Source: Owenia fusiformis (taxonomy: Eukaryota; Annelida; Polychaeta; Sabellida; Oweniidae). Taken from it: a DNA stretch of 60,000 bases. Positions 11,595-23,345 of the stretch are shown piece after piece. Position 1 is the first letter of the stretch. Every line of letters begins with the position of its first letter. A program made the position numbers and the translations under genes. The stretch is from positions 29,069,915 to 29,129,914 of the forward strand of contig CAIIXF020000001.1 of NCBI GenBank assembly GCA_903813345.2, given 5' to 3'. The notes beneath the pieces are model-generated. The model did not search any database, was not told where the DNA came from, and saw only the letters and a program-made list of their open reading frames with translations.

Positions 11595-12659
11595 AGGGTT
11601 CCGATTAGCATCCCGTATAAAAACAATATGGCGGCTCCAGGTGAATCAACTGGATCAGTCCATTTTTAAGAAATAAGGGGAGTTCTGTAAAATCCAGTTT
11701 ATTGAAATTGTCTTTGAGTTAAAGTAATCCGTTTATAATGATTTTGAAAACGTTATCCAAAGAGTGATTGCGTTCAAAGAATACATGTACAACAGCCAAT
11801 ATAAATCCTTGTATTAGAAACCGGTTTGTCTTGCTTTGTTTCATTTGTAGGATATTTCATATGCCAAGCTGTGTGCTATTACCAGGGCTGTCAACTTGGG
11901 ACCACCTAATATGAGTGACTTCAAAATGTTGGACACCTAAGTCCAAATCTGAACACTTTTGTCCAAATTTTGAACACCTTTGGCCAACTTTTAAACACCT
12001 TTGGCCAAAGTTTGAGCACCTTTGCCAAACTTTGATCACCTCAAATTTTTCGCGCTCGCTACGCTCGCGATATCGTCAACGGGGGGGGGGGGTAGGTACG
12101 AAAATTTTCAATGAACATGCGTGACATATACGGGATTCGCGTGACAAATCCGAACAAAATCCGTTCGGTTTTTTTCAGACGTTCGTATTTTTACCGTATC
12201 GTAAACATATTTCGAAAAAATTTCTACAGAAATATTTTTGCGTGACAATTACCAGGTAAAATGCGTATTTGCGTGACATTTTCTGTCACGCAAAAAAAAC
12301 TGGCGTGACTTCAAATTCTTCAGCAAATGCGTGACAAATACGCAAATTGCGGGACAGTTGACAGGCCTGTATTACGTTATGGGGAAATTTAGATGCCAAT
12401 TTTTCATTATTATACACAAATAGAAGATCCTGAAACTTCACCCATAAATGTGGAATTGATTTGTCAAAATAAAAATCACCCTTTTATAAATGTGTGACGA
12501 TCTATAATATACTTATGCTATATAACCGTTAGAGGTGTTGACACAACGACCTCGCGCCTGTGAACCCTTGAGTATTATTCCGGGATCGGGCCTTTTATAC
12601 TAAACGGTGAGCAACACCAGAAACGAGCGTTCGATTTGCTAAACGATATGCGTCACCCT
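11595..12659. mobile_element. TTAA-family element, copy 1 (interrupted)
   Basis: Flanked by TTAA at 11591-11594 and 12660-12663, with termini AGGGTTCCGAT and CGCATATCG...ACCCT. Its sequence is the inverse of 13909-14451. An unrelated 487-bp element splits it at 11883-12369. TTAA duplication and AGGG ends fit piggyBac or Kolobok non-autonomous elements; which one is undecided. Confidence 0.75.
11883..12369. mobile_element. Insert with CAGG termini and 6-bp duplication
   Basis: Ends CAGGGCTGTCAACTT and AGTTGACAGGCCTG, flanked by tattac at 11877-11882 and 12370-12375. The uninterrupted site (ctattacgttatgg) is visible in the sister copy at about 14190-14205, which proves the insertion. The interior has repeated gcgtgaca motifs, a 14-base G-run region and a gcgctcgctacgctcgcg palindrome. 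The ends are hAT-like, but hAT normally duplicates 8 bp. Confidence 0.78.
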
Positions 12660-13908
12660 TTAACCGTGACGCAATTGAATAACGAAATATTTGAAAAGTA
12701 GAAGGATTCGCTATATTCGTTTTTAATCGCTTTTTGGCACAATTTAAGGATAATTGTGCGCACAAGTTCAGTGAATCATTTAGATGGAATTAAAAGTTAG
12801 AGTTGCCAAACTTATGCAGGGGAGTGTAAGTTTGGTTTTGTAAACTTCGACATTATTCATGGCCGTTTGATCCATAATTAGGTAATATGAACTATGAAGA
12901 GTAGAGTTTTATTTTGACAATGATTTGATGTAAAACTGGTTTGAATGATAAAAGTTCAGCTTTGTAGTTTCTAGCTTTTTGCGCGTAAAACGTGAATACA
13001 ATGGACAACAACGACACCAAATCTTTGACTAACATACGTTAATAACGTATAATATTCGTAAGAATGAATTCTAATAACATTTGAAATAAACATCTAATAA
13101 AATGTGGTGAATTTAATTGGTTGGAAACTCTAAGAAATATATTTTTAAAAAGATGTCAACTTTTGGACAAGGGTAAACTTCCCGGGACATTTACAATCTG
13201 CATGAGGTAACAGGAGGCACGGATTGCACTGAATGAAGGCTAGGAGATTGCTAATCAGCACTGATGTGTTATACAGGTAAGACTGCCCGATCAACAAAAA
13301 ACATTTCGACATATCAAAAACATAAATCAAATAGCTTATGAACATTTATGCAATTCCGGCTTTATTTTATTTTACTAGAGAGATGTCAGACCTATAAATA
13401 AAGGCATATGGATGCATAAATTCATCTATAATTCAGGATAAACTGAGATTGAATAATGTTTTAAACATTTAAAAAGTTTAAAGACTGGGTCAGGACCCAC
13501 GTACGTGGGTACGAGGGTACGTGGGTAGGAGGTTTTTTATACAAAGCCCAACTTTCTGTCTCAAAATACTTGACAAACATTTTAATCCAAGGTAATAAAG
13601 AATTTCATAAATCCCCGGGGATTTAATTGACAGCATGACCAACCTTTATAGGCTTTATACAACAAAAACACAAGTGGAGCACTAGCAGAGATTTTACTGT
13701 TTTAAATTCACGAATTTTGAGATATCAGAATTTCACAGCTTTTAAATTTGGCCGTGGCTGGAGAGCCTTAAATTTTAAGTCACCAGAGCACTTGGAGTTG
13801 TGCGTCTCAACCTCTGAGGGTGGCCCAAATCCCTCAAAGAAAAGGCCTAGACATTTATGATCCCTTTGGGCCCCCGTTTGGCCATTCTGATAGGCACAGG
13901 ATGTTTAA

Positions 13909-14451
13909 AGGGTGACGCATATCGTTTAGCAAATCGAACGCTCGTTTCTGGTGTTGCTCACCGTTTAGTATAAAAGGCCCGATCCCGGAATAATACTCAA
14001 GGGTTCACAGGTTCGAGGTCGTTGTGTCAACACCTCTAACTGTTATATAGCATAAGTATATTATAGATCGTCACGCATTTATAAAAGGGTGATTTTTATT
14101 TTGACAAATCAATTCCACATTTATGGGTGATGTTTCAGGATCTTCTATTTGTGTATAATAAGGAAAAATTGACATCTAAATTTCCCCATAACGTAATAGC
14201 ACACAGCTTGGCATATGAAATATTCTACAAATGAAACAAAGCAGTTCTAATACAAGGATTTATATTGGCTGTTGTACATATTCTTTGAACTCTATCACTC
14301 TATGGATAATGTTTTCAAAATCATTATAAACGGATTACTTTATCTCAAACACAATTTAAACTGGATTTTACAGAACTCCCCTTATTTCTTAAAAATGGAC
14401 TGATCCAGGAGCCGCCATATTGTTTTTATACGGGAAGCTTATCGGAACCCT
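13909..14451. mobile_element. TTAA-family element, copy 2 (intact length, 543 bp)
   Basis: Flanked by TTAA at 13905-13908 and 14452-14455; termini AGGGTGACGC and ATCGGAACCCT. Inverted relative to copy 1, and without the 487-bp insert. Confidence 0.8.
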
Positions 14452-14662
14452 TTAAATGTGAATTAAAAGCATTGTGTGGCATAGCCTGAATGTAAATATC
14501 GACTCTATTTTGAAATTCTACAACATCCATGCCTTCCATGGTCTCTGCTACCCTGCGTGCAGAGTCTAGTTAAGACGGAGCTCTCTTTTAAGAAGTGAAG
14601 TCAAACGAATGCAAAGGGTAGGTCTCTGCGCAAATGGCAGCCAATCTAAGGCGGGGGTATTG

Positions 14663-15298
14663 AGGTGTCACTACGGTAAATCATTGAATTCAAGTTCTGG
14701 GGTACATATCGCCATTTTCGAACGAACTAGCCCATACAATGACTATATGTCTGCGTTCCCCTATACATAACCTTCATCTTAACACTATATTTAACATAGG
14801 GTTTGCATCTCGATTTTTAAATATCACTACGCCAACATAGGGACTCATTTTTAGGTAAAATCCCTACTTCACCGATGAAAATTAACGAGTAAAGTAGTTC
14901 CAGTTTACGGGACTATATTCTTGCGATTTTTTTCTTAAAATGGCACATTTAGAAAGTACTTGGCCTCAGCTTTACAGACATACCTCAAATGGCCACATTG
15001 CATACACTTAAACCTACTATACACACCATTGAAGTTGGCATGGCTTCGTTTTTAAAGTATTAAAAAACACTACCTACTAGTACCTAAAAATAAGTCCCTA
15101 TGTTGGCGTAGTGATATTTAAAAATCGAGACGCAAACCCTATGTTAAATATAGTGTTAAGATGAAGGTTATGTATAGGGGAACGCAGACATATAGTCATT
15201 GTATGGGCTAGTTCGTTCGAAAATGGCGATATGTACCCCAGAACTTGAATTTTGTGATTTTTTTCAATATTTTTCAATGATTTACCGTATTGACACCT
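14663..15298. mobile_element. Foldback element, 636 bp
   Basis: Begins aggtgtcactacggtaaatc and ends with the inverse (gatttaccgtattgacacct). Arms of about 230 bp include tatcgccattttcgaacgaa and agtccctatgttggcgtag in both orientations. The same arm sequence occurs at 7540-7720 and 8130-8198. No clear target duplication. Confidence 0.7.
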
Positions 15299-17170
15299 TG
15301 TAGATCTTTATTAGACTAACCTACTAGACTAATACTGATAGGTACAGTGCTGATATATAATAATAAAGGGTGCGTTTTCAAACTAAACAGAGTGCTCCTA
15401 CCAAAATGAATTTGCCTACATACCCCTAAGACTCTTATCTGATAGATAGAATGCACAAATAAAACAAAAGTTTTGCTATTACAGGTAAAAAGTTCTTGTG
15501 AAATTTCGAAGTGATTTCACCTGTTAATTCTGTCCATGGTCCGCCATTTTTGCGGAAGTTACACTGAAACGCAAACTCCATGAAACGAAACGAAATCACT
15601 AGAAAAAACATGGCACACATTGTGCGCATGTGCAGCAAAGTTTAGACCAATCAGATTATTTTGCGCACGTGAATTATTTGCTTCTGAGCAATTACAAGCT
15701 TACCACAATAAACAAACCTGGCAGAGACTACCCTTAGCCTACTTCATTTTGGCGAAATTTCAGCTCAAACTCGTGACAAATGCATTATGCATACGCTGGT
15801 GTGAAGCCTTGGAGACACTCATTTTGGTAAATATGATTTATGGGGTATACTTTTCTGCAGTTTGTGGGAGTTTGGGACATTAAATGTTAAAATTCAAGAA
15901 AATATGCCAATTAAACAACTGATCAATTAATATATACCAGCACTGTAAGTAAAATTTACACTCATTCATGCATTCATTTTCAAATTCTTAGTTTTTAGCC
16001 TAGCCTTGATTTGATTGACGTAGAAAAAAGAAAAAAAACTGACAAAACATAATAATAGGACTAGCCTAGATCTAACATGACAATATAGTCCTCCAGATAA
16101 CTGCAAAGTTCTGATCAAATCTGATCAGCTCTGGAAAACTCGTTAGTGTTTAAGTTGACAGATTATTTAGATAAGATGTAAGTTATGGGGTTGTCTTCTT
16201 GGTTTTAGTCTAGAGTGAACTCACTGTCCTCCTCTCATAGACAGATTGCAGTCTGATTCAATGTATTTTTAAAGGCAAATATCTAGTGTTCTTTGAAGTA
16301 TTCAAGACTAAATAAGATGTTACTAGTATAGTATACAAAACATGTACTATACTACCCAGAGACAGATATAATATTTACTCCAGTTTCAAGTTTAATATTC
16401 TAAAATGGAATGTGGAGTACCAAATTTTATTTAGTATAATTTAATTTTTGATAGAGACAATGGCCATTGTTAAAATCAAATAAACATGAGATTATTAATT
16501 TATTAAGGTAGTTTATACGTCATGCCTAGTTCACACTTCAAAACTAAGTTGAATTCAGATGTCATCTTGAAAATAGAATGAGCCTAAATGGATTACTGTC
16601 TCAAAGGGTATCAAAGTCTAGAGATGAGTTATAAGTAATTCACTACTGAAAATGTTTTGACAACTTTTGCACATGGGACTTCATATTTATCCCTAAAAAA
16701 TGGTTGTGATTTTATTTCATAATGATACAAGATACTTTTATTTTTTACAGACCATTCGCAAGTCTTGTTAATGAATATAATTTCATGAATATATTTTTCA
16801 TTGATGCACTTGATATCTAAAGTTCACAATTTGTGAACAATTTCTGCATCTTAAACTTTCATAAAATAAATTCCATAATGATCAAATTATGATACCTTTA
16901 TTACTTATTGTAAGATGAGGTAATTTGAGTGTGGGGGAGGGTGGGGAAGTATTTTTGCATGAATTTAAAAAATGAACCACCCCCTCCCAGTCACAAAATC
17001 CTGGCTATTGTAAGCCACATAACATGATGAAGGCAAATGAATATCAGTCTGTCAAGCTAGTTATCTATCTAGATCACAATGTGATATTGTGCAGATATAA
17101 CTTTTTTTTATTTTATTGCCTAATATATTGGAATTTGCAGGATATGAAGTTTAAAAATGGAAATGTCTAC
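15299..17170. other. No gene recognised
   Basis: AT-rich single-copy-looking sequence. Open frames of 67 and 87 codons on opposite strands near 15435-15883 have no recognisable domain or splice context. Confidence 0.5.
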
Positions 17171-17452
17171 AGGGACGTAGCCAGCTTTCAGTCAGGACAA
17201 GGGGGGGGGGGGGGGGGGGGTGTGATCGCCCAAAAATTCCATTTTCAATCAGGGGATGCGATTGTGGCATAAGAAGCGACAATAAGATTTATCTTAACTT
17301 CCTTCATAATAAATTGAGCTAGAAGCTTCAAATAAAAAGTATTTAATCTAAAACTATTTTCTTCTCATGGTTATAATCTATTGGTTATGGGGGGGGGGGG
17401 TGGGGGTGCGATCACCAATTGCACCCCCCCCCCCCCCCAATGACTATGCCTA
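17171..17452. mobile_element. Possible hAT-like MITE with G/C homopolymers
   Basis: Starts CAGGGACGTAGCCAGC and ends tgactatgcctatg, a decayed inverse. It contains runs of 18 and 10 G and 14 C, which may be assembly-fragile. Flanks share only gtcta. Confidence 0.4.
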
Positions 17453-17692
17453 TGGTCTAATTGAAATGTAATAACTCTGCATTGAACTACAAGTATTAAA
17501 AGTTGCTTTCACCATGTTCACATTCAAATAGCTGATACAGATATTCTATCTACTAGTATACTCATATGAACAGAGATATAGAATTTCAAACTGAAACATT
17601 AAGATAATCTGTTCTGTCATTGAAACAATATTTATGGCCAGCTAAATTTCTGAGAATTTAATGTGTTTCATTCGTTTACTCCTGGACTGAAT

Positions 17693-17970
17693 AGTTCAAC
17701 AAGTTAAACCTAGTCTGGGCCTTATTTCTTATCTGACATATCTTGTGGCCCGCCCTAGGTTTAACTTCCGTGCCTATTCGGCCCTTGATGCAAAAAAATT
17801 TAATGGTGGCCTATGGTAGCGCATAAAATTCCATGCGCGTTTAATTAATAACTGATCGTGAGAATTTGCAACAAATGAAAGCATTGCACGGAAGTTAAAC
17901 CCAACCACGGCAACACGAACATTCACATTAAAAAATGAAAGCCGTGGTATTGGGTTTAACTTGTTGAACT
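17693..17970. mobile_element. Palindromic MITE with TA flanks, 278 bp
   Basis: agttcaacaagttaaacc (17693-17710) is exactly inverted at 17953-17970, flanked by TA. Inner inverted blocks (gtttaacttccgtgcc and gcacggaagttaaaccc) add a second hairpin. A relative of its left half (cctag...gacatgtcagataagaaa) is at 4315-4370. Confidence 0.7.
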
Positions 17971-18790
17971 AACATGACAAAAGCAAACATATGCAAAGGT
18001 CAATATGTCTGTGTACAAAACCAAACTTCCACAGGGCAAAACGTTTAGATCTACTTACGGTAGAGAGTTTGTTTATAATTACTCCAACCATCAGAACATC
18101 ACACCTGCATATAATATAACTATATTAGACAAAAACAAGTCCGTATCGCTGGTGTAGAACAGAATAGGATAGGATACGTGTTTGTTTGTTTATATCCAAT
18201 GTTTTGCGGTGCTTTAATGCCACCTTATATAGTCTCTGGTGCTACTTTTCACTTTGTAGTATCACTGATGTGGTTTACACTGCTGTTTTGTAAGAGTTTA
18301 TTTTTATTTTGTTTTTGATTTTACTTAAAATCCTTATCTACATATAGCTACGTGAAAGTGCTTCTCCTAATCAATTGCTTTTTCTTAGAATTTCGGCTGT
18401 ACTGAACGAAACAGCTTAATACCGGGAACCCCGGGGTTGTACTAAATACCACCTAGGTGGCCCACACCTGGGAATACTAAACCATTGATTTTATTCCAAG
18501 CCCACACCTAGGTGTCCCCATTGAAATACCTTACTGGCATTGTGAATAGGTGTGCACTTCTTTCTTTAGCAAGACATCAAGCAATAGTCTAATATTCTCT
18601 CCAAAGCAAATAATTTGAACTGCAGCTGGTACACAGCATAAAATATTGGTGATCGAGATGGCCTATCAATAAAAATTACGTTTGCATTTTGAAATTCGAT
18701 AGGTTTCTGTGCAATATTATGCAACTTTTAACAAGCGGTGCAGATTGTAAAGTTGTGGGTATCAGCACCGCTTATTTAAACTGGGGTCAA

Positions 18791-18865
18791 CCCAGTTGTC
18801 CGAAACCCAGTTGTCCGAAACCCAGTTGTCCGAAACCCAGTTCTCCGAAACCCAGTTCTCCGAAA
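18791..18865. repeat. 15-bp minisatellite, 5 copies (left array)
   Basis: Unit cccagttgtccgaaa with a cccagttctccgaaa variant. It is the inverse of the array at 19871-19970; both are bordered by tttaaac near 18774 and 19982. Confidence 0.9.
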
Positions 18866-19870
18866 ATTAGGGGATCTTATTTGAAATATACAATTTTTTT
18901 AAACGAATCTCGTTGTCGCAACCTCTGCGAATCACAACATAACATTGGAATAACGTTGACATCATTGCAAAATTAGGCTAAATATGCTAAGTCAAGACGT
19001 TAATTGTTTAATGTTTAGCCTACGAAAGTTCATATACAGGTGATATAGATGTTCAAACAAACAAAGTTAAATTATGTTATTCTCATTGTAAAATGGCGTT
19101 TACACAACATACATAGATAGGGGTCTACAATTTTTAAACCAATTTTCTTTATGGCCCATGGGCCTTTTTTGAGAGGGAACAACATTTTTTCAATGGGTGA
19201 TGAGCGTTCATAAAAGGAAAAATAGCTTTCCCAAGCCAGTGGGCATTTATTTAGTAAAGTTGACATGTACATCTTTTGAAACCAAAACTTATTCTTCATT
19301 TACGTACTCTGTTCGAGAAATAGAGATTAAATTAAAAGGATGAAGTGAGTACATGGCGAAAATGAAACTTCTTGCGAATGGGAGAACATCCATTTTCATT
19401 TTTGATACGAGGACAGCCTGCCTTCGTTTCCAGTTGATCCCAAGTGATTAAGTTAAGAATGTTTTGTTCTTTTACGATTTGATAAAATACAGAGACTAAG
19501 AAATTAAATGCTAAGAAATATTTTGACAACGTAATGTTTTATTCTTAAAGTACTATATGCGTAAACTTATTTTATCTGTTTCAAAATGATTCATTTTATT
19601 TTGCCTATATAAAAGAGATTGAAGAAGATAAGATAAACTGTTCCGTAATATATATTGTGTTTTGATAACCTTTTTTAGAATCACAATGTAAAATAAATCC
19701 CCCGTTCCTGCCATTCTGGTAACGCGTGCAATGGATGCAATTCAAAGTGAGAGAGAGATCTATGAACATCAGAATGCGTCCATGCCATTAATTTGGCCAA
19801 ATACATGGCATGAAACTGGCCTAAGCTTAGTACGCCTCCCCTTTCTCTGGTAAATTATGACTATATTTTT

Positions 19871-19970
19871 CGGAGTAATGGGTTTCGGACAAGTGGGTTT
19901 CGGACAACTGGGTTTCGGAGAACTGGGTTTCGGACAACTGGGTTTCGGAGAACTGGGTTTCGGACAACTG
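19871..19970. repeat. 15-bp minisatellite, inverted array (right)
   Basis: About 6.7 copies of tttcggacaactggg and variants, in the opposite orientation to the array at 18791. The 1.0 kb between arrays holds no recognised gene. Confidence 0.9.
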
Positions 19971-20712
19971 GGGTGCACCCATTTAAACTAGAGGTAGCAC
20001 ATTTCCGATGTTTTTGGCTTTTTAACAGTTTTTGCAATTAAAATATAATTATTATCAATATTGCAGTTTTAAATGTATATGTTGTACCTAAAATACTGTT
20101 AAATTGAGACTAAAATGGCGGCTACTTTAAAAATTGGCTTTCGAGCAGAACTTGTACTCACATGGGGCATAGGCTATACATATCAATTATAAGCAATATT
20201 GGGCTGACAGTATTTGAGTAATTGCCCAGATGGACAGAGAGCCATTCTCTCCTGGTAAATCTTAGGAGGGTGGGAGGTGAGAAAATAAACAAAGTTTGAA
20301 ATCAAAAGAGAAACTTTATTTATTTCATTATAATTATATATTTTTCAATAGTAAAAATACCATGACACATACAAAAATAGTGACTGATAAAATGACACCT
20401 ACTGAGTTCATAAATTTATCATGTGACCATTTTTCTAACAGAATAAGAGATCACTCTTGTTGATATTCAGATATTACATATCAACTCATCAATAAATATG
20501 ATATCACTCAAAGTGATCAGATAATGGGTTTATCCCATGATTACAATCAAAAGTTCAAAAAATTCAAATTCATACAGATATGTGGCTGATAAATGATATC
20601 AGCTGCAAATGGGGTGGATAAACAATTTTCTGAAAACATCACACAGATTTCCATAACTGTAAATTACTTTCATTGAGCAGTCATGTTACTAATAATATTG
20701 TATTGTATTAAT

Positions 20713-22330
20713 TATTAGACTCCAGATGTCAATCTGGAGTCTATTGTTTTTGCCAGTATTCTTATTATTCTTTATTATTATTAGACTCCAGATTGAAAAT
20801 CTGGAGTCTATTGCTTTTGCCTGTATTCTTATTAGACTCCAGATGAAATCTGGAGCCTATTGTTTTCGTCAGTTTTCTTATTCTTATTATTAGACTCCAG
20901 ATGTCCTGGAGTCTATTGTTTTTGTCAGTATTCTTATTCTTTATTATTCTTTATTATTCTTTCCCAGTTTTCTCGTTAACTAGAAGATATTGAGTCAAGT
21001 CTTATATATGGTCCATTTAAGTCCTAGATCTAGTTTCTCGGAAATTGGGTCAAATTTTTATCTAGGTCAAAGGTCAAGAACTAGGTCAAATCTTACATTT
21101 TCAACATTCTGTCATTTATCTTCGTCGTTGTTTATCGTAACTCCTAAATCTTTTTTTCATCATGTAGCTTAGAAAAAGCCAAAGCAAAGAAATGACATTA
21201 GATTTTTGATTACGCTTACCGATTTTGAAATATGGCGTCCAGAAAGTAGGTCACAATAAAAAGTTCTCCAAATTTAACATATGAGTTATGAATTAAGGGT
21301 AGAATTTTCTCAGGAATCCGAATATGCAAACTAAATTTCGATCCGACTTCCGGTCCAAAAGTTATGACATTTTAAAACTTTTTTTTAACCTGCCAATAAC
21401 CACGCGCAAGATCGAAAAAATCAATATGATGGTATCCTGATAGAAAGTCAAGAGTAGTGAAGAAAATATTGAAAAATCCTTCCATCCATCCTATCTATCC
21501 TATCCTATCCTATATCCTATCCTATATCTATCCTATATCCTATCCTATATCCTATCGTATATCCTATCCAATCCTATCCTTCTTCAGTTCTTTCCTATCC
21601 TTCCTTCCTATCCTATACTATCCTATCGTTTCTTCCTATTCTATCCTATCCTTCCTTCCTATTCTGGAAGGAAGGATAGTATAGGATAGGAAAGAAGGAT
21701 AGGAAAGAGGGATAGGACTGGACGACTTGGCTTATTCTGGACGACTCGGCTATATCCATCCCACCTATCCTATTCAATCCTATCCTTCTTTCCTATCCTT
21801 CCTATCCTATCCTGTACTATCCTATCCTTTCTTCCTATTCTGTCCTATCCTTCCTATCCTATGAATTCATCCATTTATCCATCAATCCATCCATCCATCG
21901 GCTTATTCTGGATGACTCGGCTTATTCTGGATGACTCGGCCTATATTCTGGATGACTTGGCTATTTTGGATGACTCGACTATAATATCCATCCCACCTAT
22001 CCTATCCAATCCTATCCTTCTTTCCTATCCTTCCTATCCTATCCTACCCTACCTATTCTGTCCTATCTTATTCTTTCTTCGGATTCTATCGTATCCTATT
22101 CTATCCTTCATACCCTATACTATCCTATCCCTTCTTCATATTCTATCCTATCCTTCCTTCCTATTCTGTCCTATCCTTCCTCCTATCAATCCATCCATTC
22201 ATCCATCAGTTCAGCCATCCACCTGCTTATTCTGGATGACTCGGCTTATGCTGGATGACTCGGCTTATGCTGGATGACTCAGCTTATTCTGGATGACTTG
22301 GCTTATTCTGGATGACTCGGATGACTATTC
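20713..22330. repeat. Dispersed hairpin-rich repeat, copy 1
   Basis: Four or more units of an attattagactccagat hairpin (arms ctccagat/atctggag) between 20713 and 20940, then ctaggtcaaaggtcaagaac at about 21062, shared with the copy at 26841. It ends in TATCC-rich satellite (21477 on). No complete coding frame. Confidence 0.7.
21477..22330. repeat. (TATCC)n-type satellite with ggatgactcggctta units
   Basis: Irregular tandem copies of tatcctatcc and tccttcc, alternating with 19-bp units around ttctggatgactcggc. A shorter stretch of the same mixture lies at 28496-28740. Confidence 0.85.
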
Positions 22331-22384
22331 ATCCCATCTTAGCCTAACCATCCTTTCTTATCAATAATATTGAAAAATATGTTG

Positions 22385-23345
22385 ATCCGAACCGTTGGTC
22401 TGGTCTGTCAGTCGGTCCATCTGTCCGTCAGTCCATCTGCTCGGTCTATTGGTCTGGTCCATTGGGTCTGGTCAAAAGGGTCTGTATGATCTTTCAAATC
22501 CATCAGTCCGGTCAACTTTAGGTCAGTCTGTCGGTTGGTCCTCCGGTCAGTCATTCAGGTCAATTTTCCAGTTAGTCAGTCATCAGTTTGGTCAGTTGGT
22601 CATCTGGTTGCTCATTCAGTCGGTTGACCATTCAGGTCAGTCATCCTTTCGGTCGGTTGTCCAGTTGGTCAGTCAACGGTTCAGGTCAGTCATCTGGTTA
22701 GTCGGTCTGCCAGTAGGTCATCTGATCAGTCAGTCATCCAGTCGGTAGTTCAGGTCAGTTGATCAGTCATCAAGTAGGTCAATCTGTCATTCAGGTTAGT
22801 CGGTCAATTGTCTAGTCGGTCAGTTATCCGGTTGGTAAATCAGTCATCAGGACGGTTGGTCATCCAGTTGGTCGGTCATCCCAGTCTGCTGTTTGTCAAG
22901 CGGTCGATCATTCAAGTTGGTCATCCTGTCAGCCTTTCATGTCAAACATCTCATAGTCCGGTCAGTTGATTGTTCAGGTTGTTTGTCCGGTTGGTAGGTC
23001 AGTCACTCTTCTGGTCGATTGACCATTCAGGTCAGTAGGTCATATGGTCTGTCAGTCGTCCATTCGGATGTTCAGAATTCAGATCAGTCATCAGGATGGT
23101 TGGTCATCCGGTTTGTTGACCATTCAGGTATGTCGGTCGATCATCACATCAGTCATTCAGGTAAGCTGATCAGTCTTCTAGTTGGTCGGTCAATCATTCT
23201 ATCATTCATCCGATCAGTCGGTCATCTGGTCAGACAAGCATTCAGGTTGGTAATCCAGTCGATCAGTCATCCAGTTGGTTGGTTGTCAGTTATTCGGTCA
23301 ATTGGGCATTTAGGTCGGTCGTCTGGTCGGACAATCGTTCAGATA
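22385..23345. repeat. GGTC/AGTC-rich low-complexity tract, about 960 bp
   Basis: Dense irregular ggtcagtc, ggtcatcc and catccagttggtc words with no fixed longer period. Long open frames across it (for example 23019-23438) are a result of this composition, not genes. Confidence 0.85.

Larger units (their letters stand above)
10923..13548. mobile_element. Mutator-like element, 2626 bp, with 9-bp target duplication
   Basis: Inverted arms of about 285 bp begin GGCTTTGTATAAAAAACC, then run through cctcctacccac and gtacccacgtacgtgggtcc. Perfect 9-bp flanking repeats caactttct at 10914-10922 and 13549-13557. It carries a nested TTAA element at 11595-12659. No transposase is visible. Confidence 0.82.

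Noticed and set aside
10923-14451. Apparent interleaving of two inverted-repeat pairs (10923/13548 and 11595/14451), which simple nesting cannot produce
   Set aside because: Each half of the second pair is flanked by its own TTAA on both sides, so they are two separate copies of one element in opposite orientation, one nested in the 10923-13548 element and one outside it.
15435-15883. Opposed open frames of 67 and 87 codons
   Set aside because: No domain, no splice context, and composition similar to random AT-rich frames nearby.
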